64,000 nucleotides of DNA, taken from contig CM049413.1 in NCBI GenBank assembly GCA_026929865.2, positions 16,461,501 through 16,525,500 of the forward strand. The letters are read 5' to 3'. The position numbers and the translations under genes were made by a program. Source of the DNA: Hyperoplus lanceolatus (Eukaryota > Chordata > Actinopteri > Uranoscopiformes > Ammodytidae). Below the pieces are notes generated by a model, which had not been told where the DNA came from, ran no database searches, and worked only from the letters and a program-made list of their open reading frames with translations. This document shows, one piece after another, positions 39,282 through 53,331 of the stretch; the first letter of the stretch is position 1; each line of letters begins with the position of its first letter.

Positions 39282-40051
39282 GACCAGCCTTTTCTTTAAA
39301 TAATACATTGGAGCTCAGTCTCATCTTGACCGTTTCAAAACACTGTTCACACACAAATTGTGCCATAGCTCACTTAGATGGGCCTGTAGATTTGGCCTTG
39401 TTTGAGATGTCAGAAAAGCATAGTGATTTTATCTCAGTAAACTTTAGCTGACCTGGGTTCAGCTGCAAATATTATATATTATCATACATTATTTTAATAC
39501 ATTTTAATAAAACGGTGCCAAAAGCAAAAACAACTGTTACAAAACAGCAAAACTCAGGGTTGTGCAGTGTTATTCCACAAAGTCTCTTCCCCATGCAGTC
39601 GTGAGAGGACTGGTGCAATCAATTTGGTTTGAGAAGATCACTTGATTACATAAGAGATCCATACAGTCTCTCCCAGTGAGAGGGTAGCAAACAGCCTTAG
39701 CTAAACGGAGATTAAGGCAACGCTGGAAAGACCCTGTGAAGCACTCTAAGACTGGTGGGTGATTTTGGATTTAGCAATGGTAGCAAGATAAAGGCCTTTA
39801 TTTCCTGCTTAATTGATGGCTGTAATCCTTGTGTTGTTTTAAAAAGCCCCTGTCTTGTTGATGTGTGAACACAAACCCCTGTGGTGATTAAGTGGGCCAC
39901 ACTGAGGGTTTCCCCCTGGTTGGGGTGAGTACTTATAGATCTGGGATCCACTGAAATGGCCTGGCCAGGGTGTAACAAAAGAAAGGCCCCCAATTATGAT
40001 GATTTTTAGTGCTAATATGGAAGGAACAGAGGTTAAAACTCTGAAATACTC

Positions 40052-40378
40052 AAAGGTGGAGTCAGCGATTCTGTAGAACGCTTGTTGTCAAAATCACAGT
40101 GGATATCTCTTCATGATCCGCTACCTGTCCGTACTGTGTGTGTGCTGAAAAACAAATCCAGTGTTAATACACAGCCTAGGCTCTGTAAAAAAAGGGGCAT
40201 GTTGCTATCTACGGTTGGCCAGAACGAGCCTGTTTGTTTACATATCAGTTTACAGAGCAGGTTGTGTATAAACACTACATTTTCTTCAGTGCACACACAG
40301 TACGAACAGGTAACGGATCATAAGGTTATATTCACTGATTTTGACAAAAAGTGATTTGCTGATTTCCACCAATTCTTA
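40052..40378. mobile_element. MITE with AAAGGTGGAGTCAG ends, copy 2
   Basis: The left end is the same as the copy at 25194 (AAAGGTGGAGTCAGCGATTC) and shares GTCCGTACTGTGTGTGTGC and CAGCCTAGGCTCTGT with it. The right end is more decayed (GATTTGCTGATTTCCACC). Inside, 40095-40150 and 40290-40350 are inverted copies of one another, so the whole element folds back over about 100 bp. Confidence 0.72.
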
Positions 40379-40869
40379 AATGTTGCCAGACAGAAGGTAC
40401 TTGAACTCCTCAAGGCCTGAGTAGACGTTTAGGAGATCGACTACCTCTTGGTCTCAGTCAGAGTTGTAATATCCGTATGTTGATCGCTATCATGAATCAC
40501 AAGTTCTGCTTAATCTCTACAGAGTATGTAATTAACCCGGTACTGATTCATGTTGCTCATTATATTACCACGAATAGGGCATTGCAAATAGAGCCAGGGT
40601 TTTCAGTGCTACTACTCTGCACATTCTGCATGTTAAAAAATGTATCTTTGTTGCTACCTTGGACAGCTCCTGTTATGTTTTTTGGTATGCTTTGCTTTAG
40701 ATAGATCTTGTAAAATCCCATTGTTTTCATAGCACACGTATAAGTTATGGTTCTACAAGTATACTATGATGCTTTCAATGTCGGCTATTTGTCAAGCCAT
40801 TCAAACTGAAGAGAAAACGTTTAGATCAAATAAAGTATCAGATCTATTGAGCACATATTGGTTTTTCCA

Positions 40870-40876
<7 letters not shown>

Positions 40877-40922
<46 letters not shown>
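40877..40922. repeat. (GA)n microsatellite
   Basis: About 22 GA units with one AA interruption. Confidence 0.95.
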
Positions 40923-40924
<2 letters not shown>

Positions 40925-40974
40925 TTGTAAACTTCTGTCCTGTCATTACATGGGGCTAAAAAAATATATATATA

Positions 40975-42556
40975 GGGGAGAACGGGGTAATCTGAGCCAC
41001 TTTTTACATTTGCTCCCCTCTAAGCGAGCTAAAATTATTTATCACTCAAATTTACACATTTTCCATTAATTCAGGATGTTTCCTAGATATGGGCATTAGC
41101 AGATTTTTTTCAAGACAAAGGGCAGTGAAAATATGATTGTTTTAAAAAAAGTTGTGATGTGGCTCACTTTACCCCAGCTGTGGGGTAAACTGATCCACTT
41201 ACTTTTTCCACTATGAAACTACCATAACAACACATATTGTAACAGTTAGAATCCTGAAAGCTAGCCACACATTCCAGAACTAATGTCGGACTAGTAAAAG
41301 AATGATGGGGTTTGGTCAATTAAGCAAAGCAAATTTTCTAAACACTTGAAAGTAACTGAACAAAATACAAAATCAAATACAACATATTATAATTCAAAAG
41401 GTTTTTATAAGATTCAAATGAAAGATAGAACCAGTTAGATTAGAACACAGTCTGGGGGTCAGAACACAGGACCCTTAGAGCCAGCTAGTGTCTGAGGGTC
41501 AAAGCATAGGAAAATCGGAACCAGCAAGAACAGCCTGGGACTCAGAACACAGGAGAAGACCCAACTGGATTATAACATCAGCCTGTCATACTCTACAACT
41601 AGGCCTACTCTACATTCCAGCCCTGAAGGTTACAGGGAAAGATGAGAAGGTGCTGTTTCTGTGTGGTTGCCCCAAGTCGTCTTCCTGGTGTATATCCTTG
41701 GCATGATGGCTTTTCTACAATGTGTATGACATTAAAATAAAACATATGTCATGTAATATTACATTGAAATATGTTTAAGACTAAACTTAACTTGTGCCTT
41801 ATGGTGGGGGAAAGTGAGACAGTGGCTCACTTTCCCCCACAGCATTTGGCTCACTTTCCCCCACCACCACAATTTGAGAAAAAACTACCTCTCTTAGCAT
41901 TTCAAGCTAATCTTCAGTTATCAGCATTTTATTTTATTTTATTTTATTTTAATGTTTATTTGATAGGGACAATACATACAACATTGCCACAAAAAATGGG
42001 AAAATGTGATGCATATAAGACGTCTAGCTTCAGCTAGTTTGCAGTCTTTGTCCCTGGGTCAGGCTTTAAAATACAATCAAAGATACTAAATACAATAAAT
42101 GCAGTGATAGAGATACAGTGAATAATACAATTAATAGGTACCATGAGTCAATACTCACAGCTGTAGTTATACATTTCAGATTAAAACACAATAAAATTTA
42201 GCATTAAACATTAGTAAAGTGCTCTATTAAAATAACTTGAGAGACCATCACATGGTTTCATATGTCGGTAGTTCATCAACACGTATGATAGAAGTTTTTC
42301 TACGTGAACACATTTGCTTTGGCACAACAGTTGATTAAGTTGACAGCAAGAAAATTTACTTTTACATGCAAAATACCTATTTTGGTGAAAAAAACATGCT
42401 TACCACAGCACCATGAGGTCCTCTCTTTCAGGGCCAAGTGGAAATGAGAGGGGCTTGAAAACATATATCTCACATGACCACAAATGTTTTCCGTTGCCTA
42501 GATACAGGGGGTGGCTCACATTACCCGATGCCTCAGATTCCCCCTCCTTTCTCCCC
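40975..42556. mobile_element. TA-flanked DNA transposon with repeated terminal motifs
   Basis: The ends GGGGAGAACGGGGTAATCTG and CCCCCTCCTTTCTCCCC are inverted. TA stands on both sides (40973-40974, 42557-42558) within AT-rich flanks. The terminal motif (TGGCTCACTTTACCCC and variants) recurs internally as palindromic pairs at about 41160-41202 and 41815-41870, and again next to the right end (about 42511-42526). No clear transposase remains; a 72-codon frame at 41488-41706 has no recognisable domain. A retroposon tail sits inside at 41925-42180. The TA target suggests Tc1/mariner or pogo type, by inference. Confidence 0.68.
41925..42180 (-). mobile_element. Retroposon fragment with (TAAAA)n tail
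   Basis: On the plus strand a (TTTTA)n run at 41927-41952 is followed by ATGTTTATTTGATAGGGACA, a junction common in fish retroposons inserted on the minus strand. It lies within the TA-flanked element. The 5' end cannot be placed. Confidence 0.4.
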
Positions 42557-43042
42557 TATATATAAATATATAAAAATATTAAAAAAAAATATAAAATATA
42601 AAAAAAATATATATACATATATATATATATTTTTTTAAGAAAAAAGAGAGCGAGAGAACATGAAAAATGAAAGATGGGATGGGTGGAAATGAGGACGATT
42701 GTGACTGTGGTGGGTGGTGGTGATGAGGTGTCTGTGTGTGTGTTTCAGAGAGTGAAGGTTTTATACCATACATATTTTAGCCAGTGAAATACATTTGAAG
42801 AACATTCTCATCATGTTTCAAGAGCAAGTCTGCACTATATAAATTTCTCAAAAAAGCTGCTTTCACCAGACTGGTAGAAACTTAAGTTTATTTATTTAAT
42901 TTTATTTAGTTTAATAGCGTGCTAATGCTCTGGAAAAAAATATCCCTTTTTGTGTGTGTGTGTGTGTGTGTCAAAAGGCAACTATTGTGAGGGATGTATT
43001 GAGAGTAAATGCTCCGGGCCATACACCTATACATCCTCCTAG

Positions 43043-43155
<113 letters not shown>

Positions 43156-43515
43156 CAAGCCAGCTCAAAAGGTCATACATCAATAGCCACTCGATATTTA
43201 CAGATCTATTTACAGATACACTTTGAAGGGACTATTTTGCTGTCATCAGAAGTCACAACATTAAACTGTGAATGAGTGTGTGCACGTTCGTCATGGTCAC
43301 ATTGCCCATATCAAATGACAGGCTACTGACCAAAGCAAAGGCAGACCTGAGATCTGTCATCTGCTGCATATGTTCAGTGACAGATAATTAATGATGCTAC
43401 GTTACCAACAAGTGAAACCAGCATAACTTGACAGTGTGTTTGTCCGGATTGTTTTTGACCGTAGTTATATTCAAACAAGGCTCACTGTACTTTTCTCTCT
43501 TTTTCTTGTTTCCAG

Positions 43516-43686
43516 CTGTCCTTTGCAGCAACAACCCCAGTTCTGGCGGACAAGAAAAAGTACCCCAACTTCTTCCGCACCGTGCCGTCAGACAATGCGG
43601 TGAACCCAGCAGTGGTGAAGTTCCTGACCTACTACAACTGGAGCCGTGTGGGTACCCTCACACAGGATGTTCAGAGGTTCTCTGAG
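43516..43686 (+). CDS. gabbr2: gabbr2 exon, lobe 1/lobe 2 crossover (human residues about 154-210)
   Basis: This is an internal exon of 57 codons, phase 0/0, with acceptor TTTCCAG and donor GTCAGT. It reads [20 protein letters not shown], then [20 protein letters not shown] and [17 protein letters not shown]. The [16 protein letters not shown] and [11 protein letters not shown] segments are diagnostic of GABA-B subunit 2. In family structures this region crosses from lobe 1 to lobe 2 of the Venus-flytrap. Differences from the human protein as I recall it cluster in [10 protein letters not shown] (human KLLKHYQWKR), a surface helix. The donor GTCAGT is weaker than the GTAAGT used by most neighbouring exons. 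It continues in frame from 5110 and into 53332. Confidence 0.96.
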
Positions 43687-46296
43687 GTCAGTGTTCTTTG
43701 TGTTTCCTTCTTTAAAGAGACTACATGTATGTGTAAACACTTTTTCAAAAGCTAAAGAAACCTGAGGCGGTGTAGTCGTGAGATGCTACAGAGCTACACC
43801 CAGGAAAAGGAGAAACACTTTGATGTATCCTGAAGTATTGCAGGTATACGATTTCAAAGAGATCGAAAGGCACTGCAACCTCAGTTATCTCTGCACACCA
43901 AAAAAAACTTCCTCTGGATATGCCTTTATTGTGCATAAATACTGCGCTCAGAAAACGTTTACAAGTCAAGTGACGAGTCTCCAAGATACATTAATATAAA
44001 GCTTAAGTATAACTACATTATATTTAAATATAAATCTTAAGGAAATGTAATTGTTTAATAACATGGCTTTGTATTATCAGCTTAACAGTAGACGTATTTA
44101 TCTTCTGAAGTTGAAAAGTAACTTTTTTACTATTATAAAACATTGTTTGTATTCTCAGTCAATGTATGAGATTGTGTTATTTAGAGACAGTAAATTCCAC
44201 TCATCCTACGGTTCATGGCTAGCATTGGGAGAAGTAATATGTGGAAAAATGAAGAACTTTATCTGCATTGACTCAGCATTTATAGCTAACTCTCTCTTTT
44301 AAAGCTAGAGGCACACATTAGTATTCTCAATGAAACAAAAAAAACTCTCCTGTATTGTGCTGTGTCCAGCAGCTTTTTACTATTGAATATATAGGAGACG
44401 TGTCAATGTGATTCAACCAAATTAATGAAACCATTAACAAAATATTTTAAACTAAAGGGTAAAGGTAATGCAGTATATTTCTGAGGGGTCCATCATATAA
44501 GGTGTTAGTTTGAGAAATAGAATGAATCTGCTGAGACAGGATGAGTTGAGGTGGATAAAGTATTTTATTAGGATAAAATAACCCATCGCCTTGTGTCAGA
44601 CCAGGCTGGCCATGTCCGGTTAGCCAATTCCATTATCCCAATCTCTCCCTTCAGTCTGTGTGTGTGCCTCTTTTAAAGTGCTTTCTCTTTAGACCTACCT
44701 ACTTATTCTTATTGGTAAACTAGGATAGATTGAGCTTTCGTCTATCCACTCACAGATTGACGCGATGAGCGCCCATGCCCAATTCTAATTGGCTGGAAAC
44801 AGCTATTAACTCACCCTACCAACTATCTTCATGTATGGTGTTATACCTTTAGCTCTGGTCCCTCGGGGCCTACGCAGGACCATACATTAAGATGTTCCTG
44901 GAACATCATGACGTTTGTATAAACACAACTGTGTGTATTTCCAGACTTAGCCCATAAAAGATGCATTCCTGACTGCAGGAGTATGTGACCCCTCCATGAA
45001 TTGGGCCTCCAACCTAAACACTCTCAAACTCGACACACACACACACACCGAGGGAGCTTCTCCTGGCTTTCCTTAGTTAATTCTGCATGTAATTAAGCAA
45101 TCTCCTGATTATCAGTGAGCTTAGAATGTGTCATTATGAAATACACTACAGTAACATATAGCTAGTTTGTGGAAGGGTTGAACATTAAACAAATCCTCCA
45201 TACAGTTCCCTTGACATGCATTTGGCTAACGACTCAAACTCATGGCAACAAATGTGATATCACGCAAAGCGACACAGGAACTTTGTGTTTGAAAAAAAAA
45301 AAACATGTCTGAATGCATGAACTTGAGAAGCATATTGTGAGCACTTGCCTCGAGGCCCTGGTTGAAAACAATCTGCTCAGCAGCTAGGGGGGAGAGTGTG
45401 TATGAACTCTCACTGCAAATCTCACAGCGCCCAAATCCCTTTATCTCTCCCCTCCTGAAAGCGCCAAGGGGCTTAGGACGCGAGGAAGACGGGGCGGCCC
45501 GATTCAATCAACCTGCCACGAGATTGGCCTCTAATCCTGATTTACAAATATGCGAGCATCACGTCCGTACTTTATGATTTGTACAATCCTCTGTCAAGTT
45601 TAAAGCGAGACGGATCTTAGCGCCGCATCGGTAAACCACGGTAAAGTGTGGCAAGACAAATGGCAGGTTGATGGCATGCGAAGTAGTAAATGTTGTTTGA
45701 ATAGAAACAATATTCACAATAGAATGCATTATGACTCTATTTGTGGCATTCTTATGCAAATGGCACTGTTCCATTGACGGATAATACTGGTTTATTTCAA
45801 CCTAGTGTCATTCCCATAAAGACTATTGTGGCTCTAGGGATCGTGTTAACTTTGCACTTCTCACCTCCGTTGTAAAGATTCAGGGAAAGTAGCACAGACA
45901 CAAACCCTTATACCTGGACAAGCTTTGTGAGCCTCCTACAGCTTGGTAAAAAAAGATGGATTTTCCATTTAATGAGCTGCCATAGGGATCCACTTCTGGG
46001 GCAACGTGTCAGCTATAAACCAGGTTTACAGGAGTTTTGTGGAGCCATCCTCCATACGAAAAAGATTAAAAGGTGTTCAAAATGAACTAGCTAAAGAAAT
46101 GTTCATGTCTCTATGAGTTGATTTCCAAATAGGACTGAAATGAATGTCCTGCAGCTGTCTGTGAGATAAGGAACTGCCATATTTGAATTGACAGTGTTTT
46201 TTTAGCCTAAAGTCCTTTTCCATGAATTATCATTACATTTTCTAATATTACTAAAATAAAATCTAGTACAAACACAAGTATCACATGATTAAAAGG

Positions 46297-46952
<656 letters not shown>

Positions 46953-47617
46953 TACACACAGACAGACCAACTGCTATCAACAAATTGAAATTTCCCAGAC
47001 AAACAGGGCTCAACAGGGAATCAGTCAGTCAATCAGTCATTCGGATAAAAAACGGACTGAAGACAGGATTAGCACTCTGTCCTCTGCCTCTCTCAGCTCA
47101 GGTGTTTAATTACACTATGCCCACTGATACATTTAGCAGAAGCTATTCTCTCAGAATCCACTCTCTTGGTTATTGCTTAGTTATTGTTCTTGCTTGTGCA
47201 TTTCACAATTTTTATGAAGCCATCAGTTGCTGTTCATTACAACTAAATATTAAATAATGTATTATTGTGTAAATTCCACTACTGACTCAATCATTTCATT
47301 GTACTGTGCATGAAAGAAAGACCATGAGAAGAAGCTATTAGAGATCTTGTGTAACCCTTTGTTACACTGGTTTGGATATGCACATGACTGGTATTAAAGA
47401 CTGAACTCTGGGACTTTTACGGTGATGGGCACACAGTATGAAAACAGGGACCCATGACCTTTCCACATTTGTAAAGCCCAAAGCAGAAGTCACATGGTCT
47501 GTTGCTAAAAATCTATTGGTGGACAAACAAAATACTCTGTAAAAGTTTTGATATTCAAGGCATAGACAGATGGAATTATAAAAAGTGCCCGCTCACTCTG
47601 GAGTATCTGGAGTAAAT

Positions 47618-47618
<1 letters not shown>

Positions 47619-47655
<37 letters not shown>
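47619..47655. repeat. (CA)n microsatellite
   Basis: About 18 CA units. Confidence 0.95.
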
Positions 47656-47657
<2 letters not shown>

Positions 47658-47699
47658 GCAGTCACAGGTCTCACTGCATTTAGTTTGTGATTGTCTATA

Positions 47700-47888
<189 letters not shown>

Positions 47889-48151
47889 CACTCAACAAAA
47901 GTATAAACGCAACACTTTTGTTTTTGCTCCCATTTTTCATGAGATGGACTTAAAGATATAAAATTAATTCCAGATACACAATATTACCATTTCTCTCAAA
48001 CATTGCTCACAAATCTGTCTAAATGTGTGATAGTGAGCACTTCTGCTTTGCTGAGATAATCCATCCCACCTCACAGGTGTGCCTCATCAAGATGCTGATC
48101 TGACATCATGATTAGTGCACAGGTGTGCCTTAGACTGTCCACAATAAAAGG

Positions 48152-49168
48152 CATGGCTGTACAGTGCGACAGTTTTGATCGCATTTGCTACTGAAATTGA
48201 TCAAGTGCGATGATGAATACAAGTCCAGTCGCACCAGTGCTAATGAGCAGATGCTGTCTGTTTGAGACACAGAGGAGCTATGCAAAAATACTGCTTAGAG
48301 GGCTCTACATTAACACTCTCCAAATGTGGGTGAATATAGTCTTAGGCGAGTAAGTTATTAAGTCTATCCTCCACTTTGGCTGGTGAAAGATGTGTGCTCG
48401 GGATCTGTGCTTGTGCAGCGATTACAGCGTCTAACTTCACCAACGGTTAAAACAGGAAGGAGACGGCTCTCTTTACATTAACGCAGTCAAGTTAGTGCGT
48501 GTGCAAATAGAACATTTCCTGTGCGCCTTCACAATAAAAGTCGGTTACTAGCCAAATGCGAGTTGACTTTTATTTTGAAGCAGGTAAGAACAGGAAGTTA
48601 GCGCTTCACAGCCCTGCAGTCAACCTATAAAGAAAGCAGTCAACAGCAGTAACTATCTATGATTTAAACAAAGATTGACACAAATTGTATAACTATGTTT
48701 ACTAATTTATTTAATAGGCTATATGTTCAATGTTTTAAAGTATGGTTTTCATTAAAAGAATGAAATATTCTAAAAATGTTTGTTATTATTATCCTAATAT
48801 AATAATGATATGTTTATAAAAATATATAGGTATAGACATTATTTTTATAGTTCTATGGGGGGAAATAATTCTGAATCAGCAAAAAAATTGCCATTGGCAG
48901 GTTAGACTCTTTCGTCTAAATTGAAATCAGTGCACCCCTATTAATTTTTCTACAATTATTACTGCACACTAGGATATCATATTCATTGAGAATCTCAAAT
49001 AAAACCAAGATGACATGCTCAAAAGGTAATTAGAGCTAAATGCAAGGGTTAGGGTCATGCAAGTTTTCGATCATACTTTGTGTGCTACCAAATCTATTTT
49101 TGTGCTACTGAATTTTTTTGCTTGCTAGCACCAGTGCTACCACTTTCAAAAATAAGCGTACAGCCCTG
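48152..49168. mobile_element. Non-autonomous DNA transposon inserted in the Tc1 copy
   Basis: The termini CATGGCTGTAC and GTACAGCCCTG are inverted with one mismatch over 11 bp. AAAGG(C) of the Tc1 sequence is present on both sides (48147-48151/2 and 49169-49173/4), a 5-6 bp target duplication. The motif CACCAGTGCTA occurs near each end in opposite orientation (about 48231 and 49128). No reading frame is evident. CAGGG-type ends suggest a hAT relative with a short target duplication, but this is uncertain. Confidence 0.8.
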
Positions 49169-49232
49169 AAAGGCCACTCTGAAATGTGCATTTTTTTGCT
49201 TTATTGGGGGTCTGGGGACTCAGAACCAGTCC

Positions 49233-50243
49233 GTATCTGGTGTGACCACCATTTGCCTCATGCAGTGCAACACATCTTCTTCGCATAGAGTTTATCAGAT
49301 TGTCAATTGTGGCCTGTGGAATGTTGGTCCACTCCTCTTCAATGGCTGTGCGAAGTTGCTGGATATTAGTGGGAAGTGGTGCACGCTGTCGTATACGCCG
49401 GTCAAGCACATCCCAAACATGCTCAATGGGTGACATGTCCGGTGAGTATGCTGGCCATGCAAGAACTGGGACATTTTCAGCTTCCAAGAATTGTGTACAG
49501 ATCCTTGCAACATGGGGCCGTGCATTATCTTGCTGCAACGTGAGGTGATGTTCATGGATGTATGGCACAACAATGGGCCTCAGGATCTCATCACGGTATC
49601 TCTGTGCATTCAAAATGCCATCAATAAAATGCACCTGTGTTCTTCATCCATAACAGATGCCTGCCCATACCATAACCCCGCCACCACCATGGGCCACTCG
49701 ATCCACAACATTGACATCAGCAAAGCGCTCACCCACACGACGCGACACACGCTGTCTGCCATCTGCCCTGAACAATGTAAACCGAGATTCATCTGTGAAG
49801 AGAACACCTCTCCAACGTGCCAGACGCCATCGAATGTGAGCATTTGCCCACTCAAGTCTGTTACGGCGACGAGCTGGAGTCAGGTCAAGACCCCGATGAG
49901 GACGACGAGCATGCAGTTGAGCTTCCCTGAGACGGTTTCTGACAGTTTGTGCAGAAATTGTTTGGTTATGCAAACCAATTGTTTCAGCAGCTGTCTCAGT
50001 GGCTGGTCTCAGACGATCTTGGAGGTGAACCTGCTGGATGTGGAGGTCCTGGGCTGGTGTGGTTACACGTGGTCTGCGGTTGTGAGGCTGGTTGGATGTA
50101 CTGCCATATTCTCTGAAATGCCTTTGGAGACAGCTTATGGTGGAGAAATGAACATTCAAAGCACGAGCAACAGATATGGTTGACATTCCTGCTGTCAGCA
50201 TGCCAATTGCACACTCCCTCAATGCTTGTGGCATCTGTGGCAT
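49233..50243 (-). pseudogene. Tc1 transposase, one internal stop and lost terminator
   Basis: 337 codons from ATG (complement of 50241-50243) to the tyrosine of HTRY. Residues 1 to about 110 hold two helix-turn-helix DNA-binding units (NVHFSTIS; ISAQTVRNRLREA). The DDE/D catalytic core follows with the first aspartate in LFTDESRF, the second in LQQDNARPHVAR and the glutamate in SPDMSPIEHVWD; all three are present. The GGGGVMVWAGI motif is intact. One in-frame TGA (complement of 49644-49646) sits after GICYG. The normal TGA after HTRY has become GGA, so the frame runs another 28 residues and stops inside the nested element. Otherwise it is open along its full family length. It is non-functional as it stands, and the right inverted repeat is damaged as well. 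Confidence 0.92.
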
Positions 50244-50524
50244 TTTGCTGTGAGACAAAACTGCACATTTCAGGGTGGCCTTTTATTGTGGACAGTATAA
50301 GGCACATCTGTGCACTTATCATGATGTCAGATCAGCATCTTGATGTGGCACACCTGTGAGGTGGGATGGATTATCTCAGCAAAGCAGAAGTGCTCACTAT
50401 CACACATTTAGACAGATTTGTGAACAATGTTTGAGAGAAATGGTAATATTGTGTATCTGGAATGAATTTTTGATCTTTAAGTCCATCTCAGGAAAAATGG
50501 GAGCAAAAACAATATTTTTGTTGA

Positions 50525-50527
<3 letters not shown>

Positions 50528-50587
<60 letters not shown>
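50528..50587. repeat. (TA)n array at the right end of the Tc1 element
   Basis: About 30 TA units start at the TA target dinucleotide. Confidence 0.96.
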
Positions 50588-50590
<3 letters not shown>

Positions 50591-50633
50591 TCTGTGTCCT
50601 GTGCCTTGCCGAGTGCATTTGCTTTGCCATGTG

Positions 50634-50635
<2 letters not shown>

Positions 50636-50677
<42 letters not shown>

Positions 50678-50704
50678 CACATGCACATGCACATGCACAT
50701 GCAT
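50636..50704. repeat. (GT)n followed by (GCACAT)n
   Basis: About 20 GT units, then four to five GCACAT hexamers. Confidence 0.94.
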
Positions 50705-52347
50705 GCGTCCTTTCCCGGAAGCACAATGAGATTATGTCTCTTCTGTATTTTTGCTGTTGGGGATTCCCAGGCTGTCCCAGACAATGGAGGACGTTTTTGT
50801 TACGCAGAAAATATGTCTCTCGGCTCACTTTCCCCCTCCTACTGTCCCACAATCTATCTGCCCTCCCTCCCCTTCCTTGCATCTACTTCGCTCCATCTAA
50901 GGCACTCAGTCCTAAACGACACAGATATATTTGTCCTTTCTCCATTTTAGTGGAGTGAACAGAAAACCAAACCAATAAAACTCCTTTTAACAAGGGATTT
51001 CTCATAGACGTAATTGGCTTTGTGCGTCAGCCTTTGAGTTTTCATATTTGTGTGTGTGTGTTTGTGCATCTCATCAGTATGTGTTGTCTTGTATGTGATT
51101 GTGGGTTGTAAATCCTTCCTATGTTGTCCGAACCTGGATTCCCTTTTAGGATTGCAGCAGCCCAGGCCTTTTTAGATCAACGCTTAACAGAACAGGACAT
51201 TGTAACTAGTCCAGACCGCCATGCCAGTTGTTCCTCAAGAGCAAATCCTGGTTTTATTGATCCACACCCCACTCCCTGTTGTTTCAGCTCAGTGAGCAGT
51301 TACATTGGAGTGAATGTTTGTACAGGAGTGAGTGATATACAGAGTGATTGCGAGGTACCGGCAGAGGAAGAGGCCATTATGACAGCAGACATTTAGAGAC
51401 TTGAGGGAAATAAAGTTGATGTTGTTCATATTTCATTGATTTTTTTTTTAGATGGCAACAATCTTCTTGTTGATTACACATACTAGTTGTAATGACTCAA
51501 TTAAACAGCACTAGCAATACTAATAGTAGCGATGGTGGTATTAGTGGTTGTGTGGTAGCAGTCATGGATTAATATCGTTGGGGATGCTAACTGCTTGTAA
51601 CTATGCTCATACCAATTTGGTGTGCTGAAGCTATTAGTGAAGTGAAAGCCGTCCGGAAATTTATCATCTGGGTTTGAAATGCTAACAGCATAAACATTAT
51701 ATGATTACGATTGCTCTTTCTGCATTATGTACTTCCACGTTATTCCTCAAAGTATTTTTTTTATTTGTGTCTAAATATGGCTGAATAATGGATGTTGTGC
51801 CATTGCTACACATACATATGCTCGTAAACTATGTCACATATTGCACATTTATAGACGAATATAGGGCAGACATACTGGGCTTTCATCTGTTAGCTGCTAT
51901 GCGTTGTGTCTGCCAACTGAGCCTGGCAGGCCCCATTTGAACGTAACACCCTCTTCAATGTCTTAACATGGCCCCTAATGCCAAGATCTCACAGGCCGGA
52001 GGGGGATGTTCGATGACCGCAGGGCAGTGCCGGAGGACATAAGAATAATTTAGCCAAAGAAAAGAGTGAGGAGATGTTGTACTCATGTTCACTGAGGATC
52101 TTTCGAACAGCAGACATTTTTAACACACAGGTGTAACATTAATAATGGCTGCATTCTATGTAGGTGCTCCCATGCCAGGGCCCTGTTATTGTGCTAGCTG
52201 GCACACTGACATGCCTTACTAGAATACCCAAATGAACCAGAGCCATCATTAATGTTATTAGTTCCACCTGTTATTTTCCTACTATGACAAGTCAAACTGC
52301 CTCTTCTAAAAATGTCATCTTTAAAGAGGGAAGCCGGATGGATGAAT

Positions 52348-52349
<2 letters not shown>

Positions 52350-52443
<94 letters not shown>

Positions 52444-52468
52444 GCGTGTGCGTGTGCGTGTGCGTGTG
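52350..52468. repeat. (GT)n with (CGTGTG)n end
   Basis: About 44 GT units, then five CGTGTG hexamers. Confidence 0.96.
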
Positions 52469-53331
52469 TTTGAGAGGGGTGAAAGAGTGAGAGGCAGAAT
52501 GATAAACCACCTTCAGCTCACCATCACAGTGGGGTACCTGCTTCATTCTCCTACTTTTTCTCATCCCATTACCCACCATTCCACCGAGTCAATACATCAA
52601 AGCAGACGTACAGCTGCTGCAGTATTACATTTACAGAACTGCACACGTGTCTGAATCTTGGCGTGCCTTGGATAACCGGTTGAGATCGTTTAAAACACAC
52701 AATTGTGCATTCTTGTGTCACATCTAAGAAAAACAAACATTGCAACTCTCAATTGTACGGAGCACATTACATCAAAATGAGGACGTTTTGATGTCTTCGA
52801 TAACCAATATGTTTCCGCCATTCTCAAATGTTCAGATGCTTGTCTTTCTGTCGTTACCCCATCAAAGTCCAAGATACAACGTGCAAACAGCAGTTCTGAA
52901 CATTAGATAGCCTGAATGTATCTATCGTAATTGCTGTATACACATTGTATACAACTGTCAGTGGTGAAAGCATTCTGGAATAAAAAAGAATCACGAGCAG
53001 ATATATGGGAAACTGACAGCAGGATTTATAAAAAATATTTTAACAAAATGACACTCCTTACATTTCAAGATAATAGTAGGATTAAGCAAGTAGAAATATA
53101 TAAATGCATTCTGTATTTGCTTTAACTACAACATAGTGTTTTTCTCTTGGTGATTTGTTAGCATGTGGAGTTCTTAGACTTTGAGATTTGGTTCACCAAT
53201 GGATTCAGATATTAAACTTTCACAGCTAAACTATTAAATATATATTGTTGTTACAGTTTTTTCACCAACCCTACACAGAGCTTTCTTTTTTGCTCATGCT
53301 CAAGTGTTTATTTTTTCTGTCTCTTTCTTAG

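Larger units (their letters stand above)
47889..50527 (-). mobile_element. Near full-length Tc1 transposon with a nested insertion
   Basis: The element starts CACTCAACAAAAGTATAAAC and ends TTTTTGTTGAGTG, with TA on both sides merging into (TA)n arrays. The inverted repeats are over 200 bp long. The right one lacks about 15 bp present in the left (AAGTGTTGCGTTTAT region). Transposase lies on the minus strand (49233-50243). A 1.0-kb element is inserted between the left inverted repeat and the transposase 3' end (48152-49168). It belongs to the same family as the deleted copy at 1905-2663. Confidence 0.94.

Noticed and set aside
44480-45020. LTR-like segment on the minus strand, with AATAAA-type sequence near one end
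   Set aside because: No clear terminal TG/CA pair, target duplication or internal region could be fixed, so I do not annotate it as a retrovirus-like fossil.
49491-50183. 230-codon plus-strand frame
   Set aside because: It is antisense to the Tc1 transposase and has no domain of its own.
51121-51396. 91-codon plus-strand frame starting MLSEPGFPF
   Set aside because: No recognisable domain, and no splice or promoter context; its length is within chance for this much sequence.
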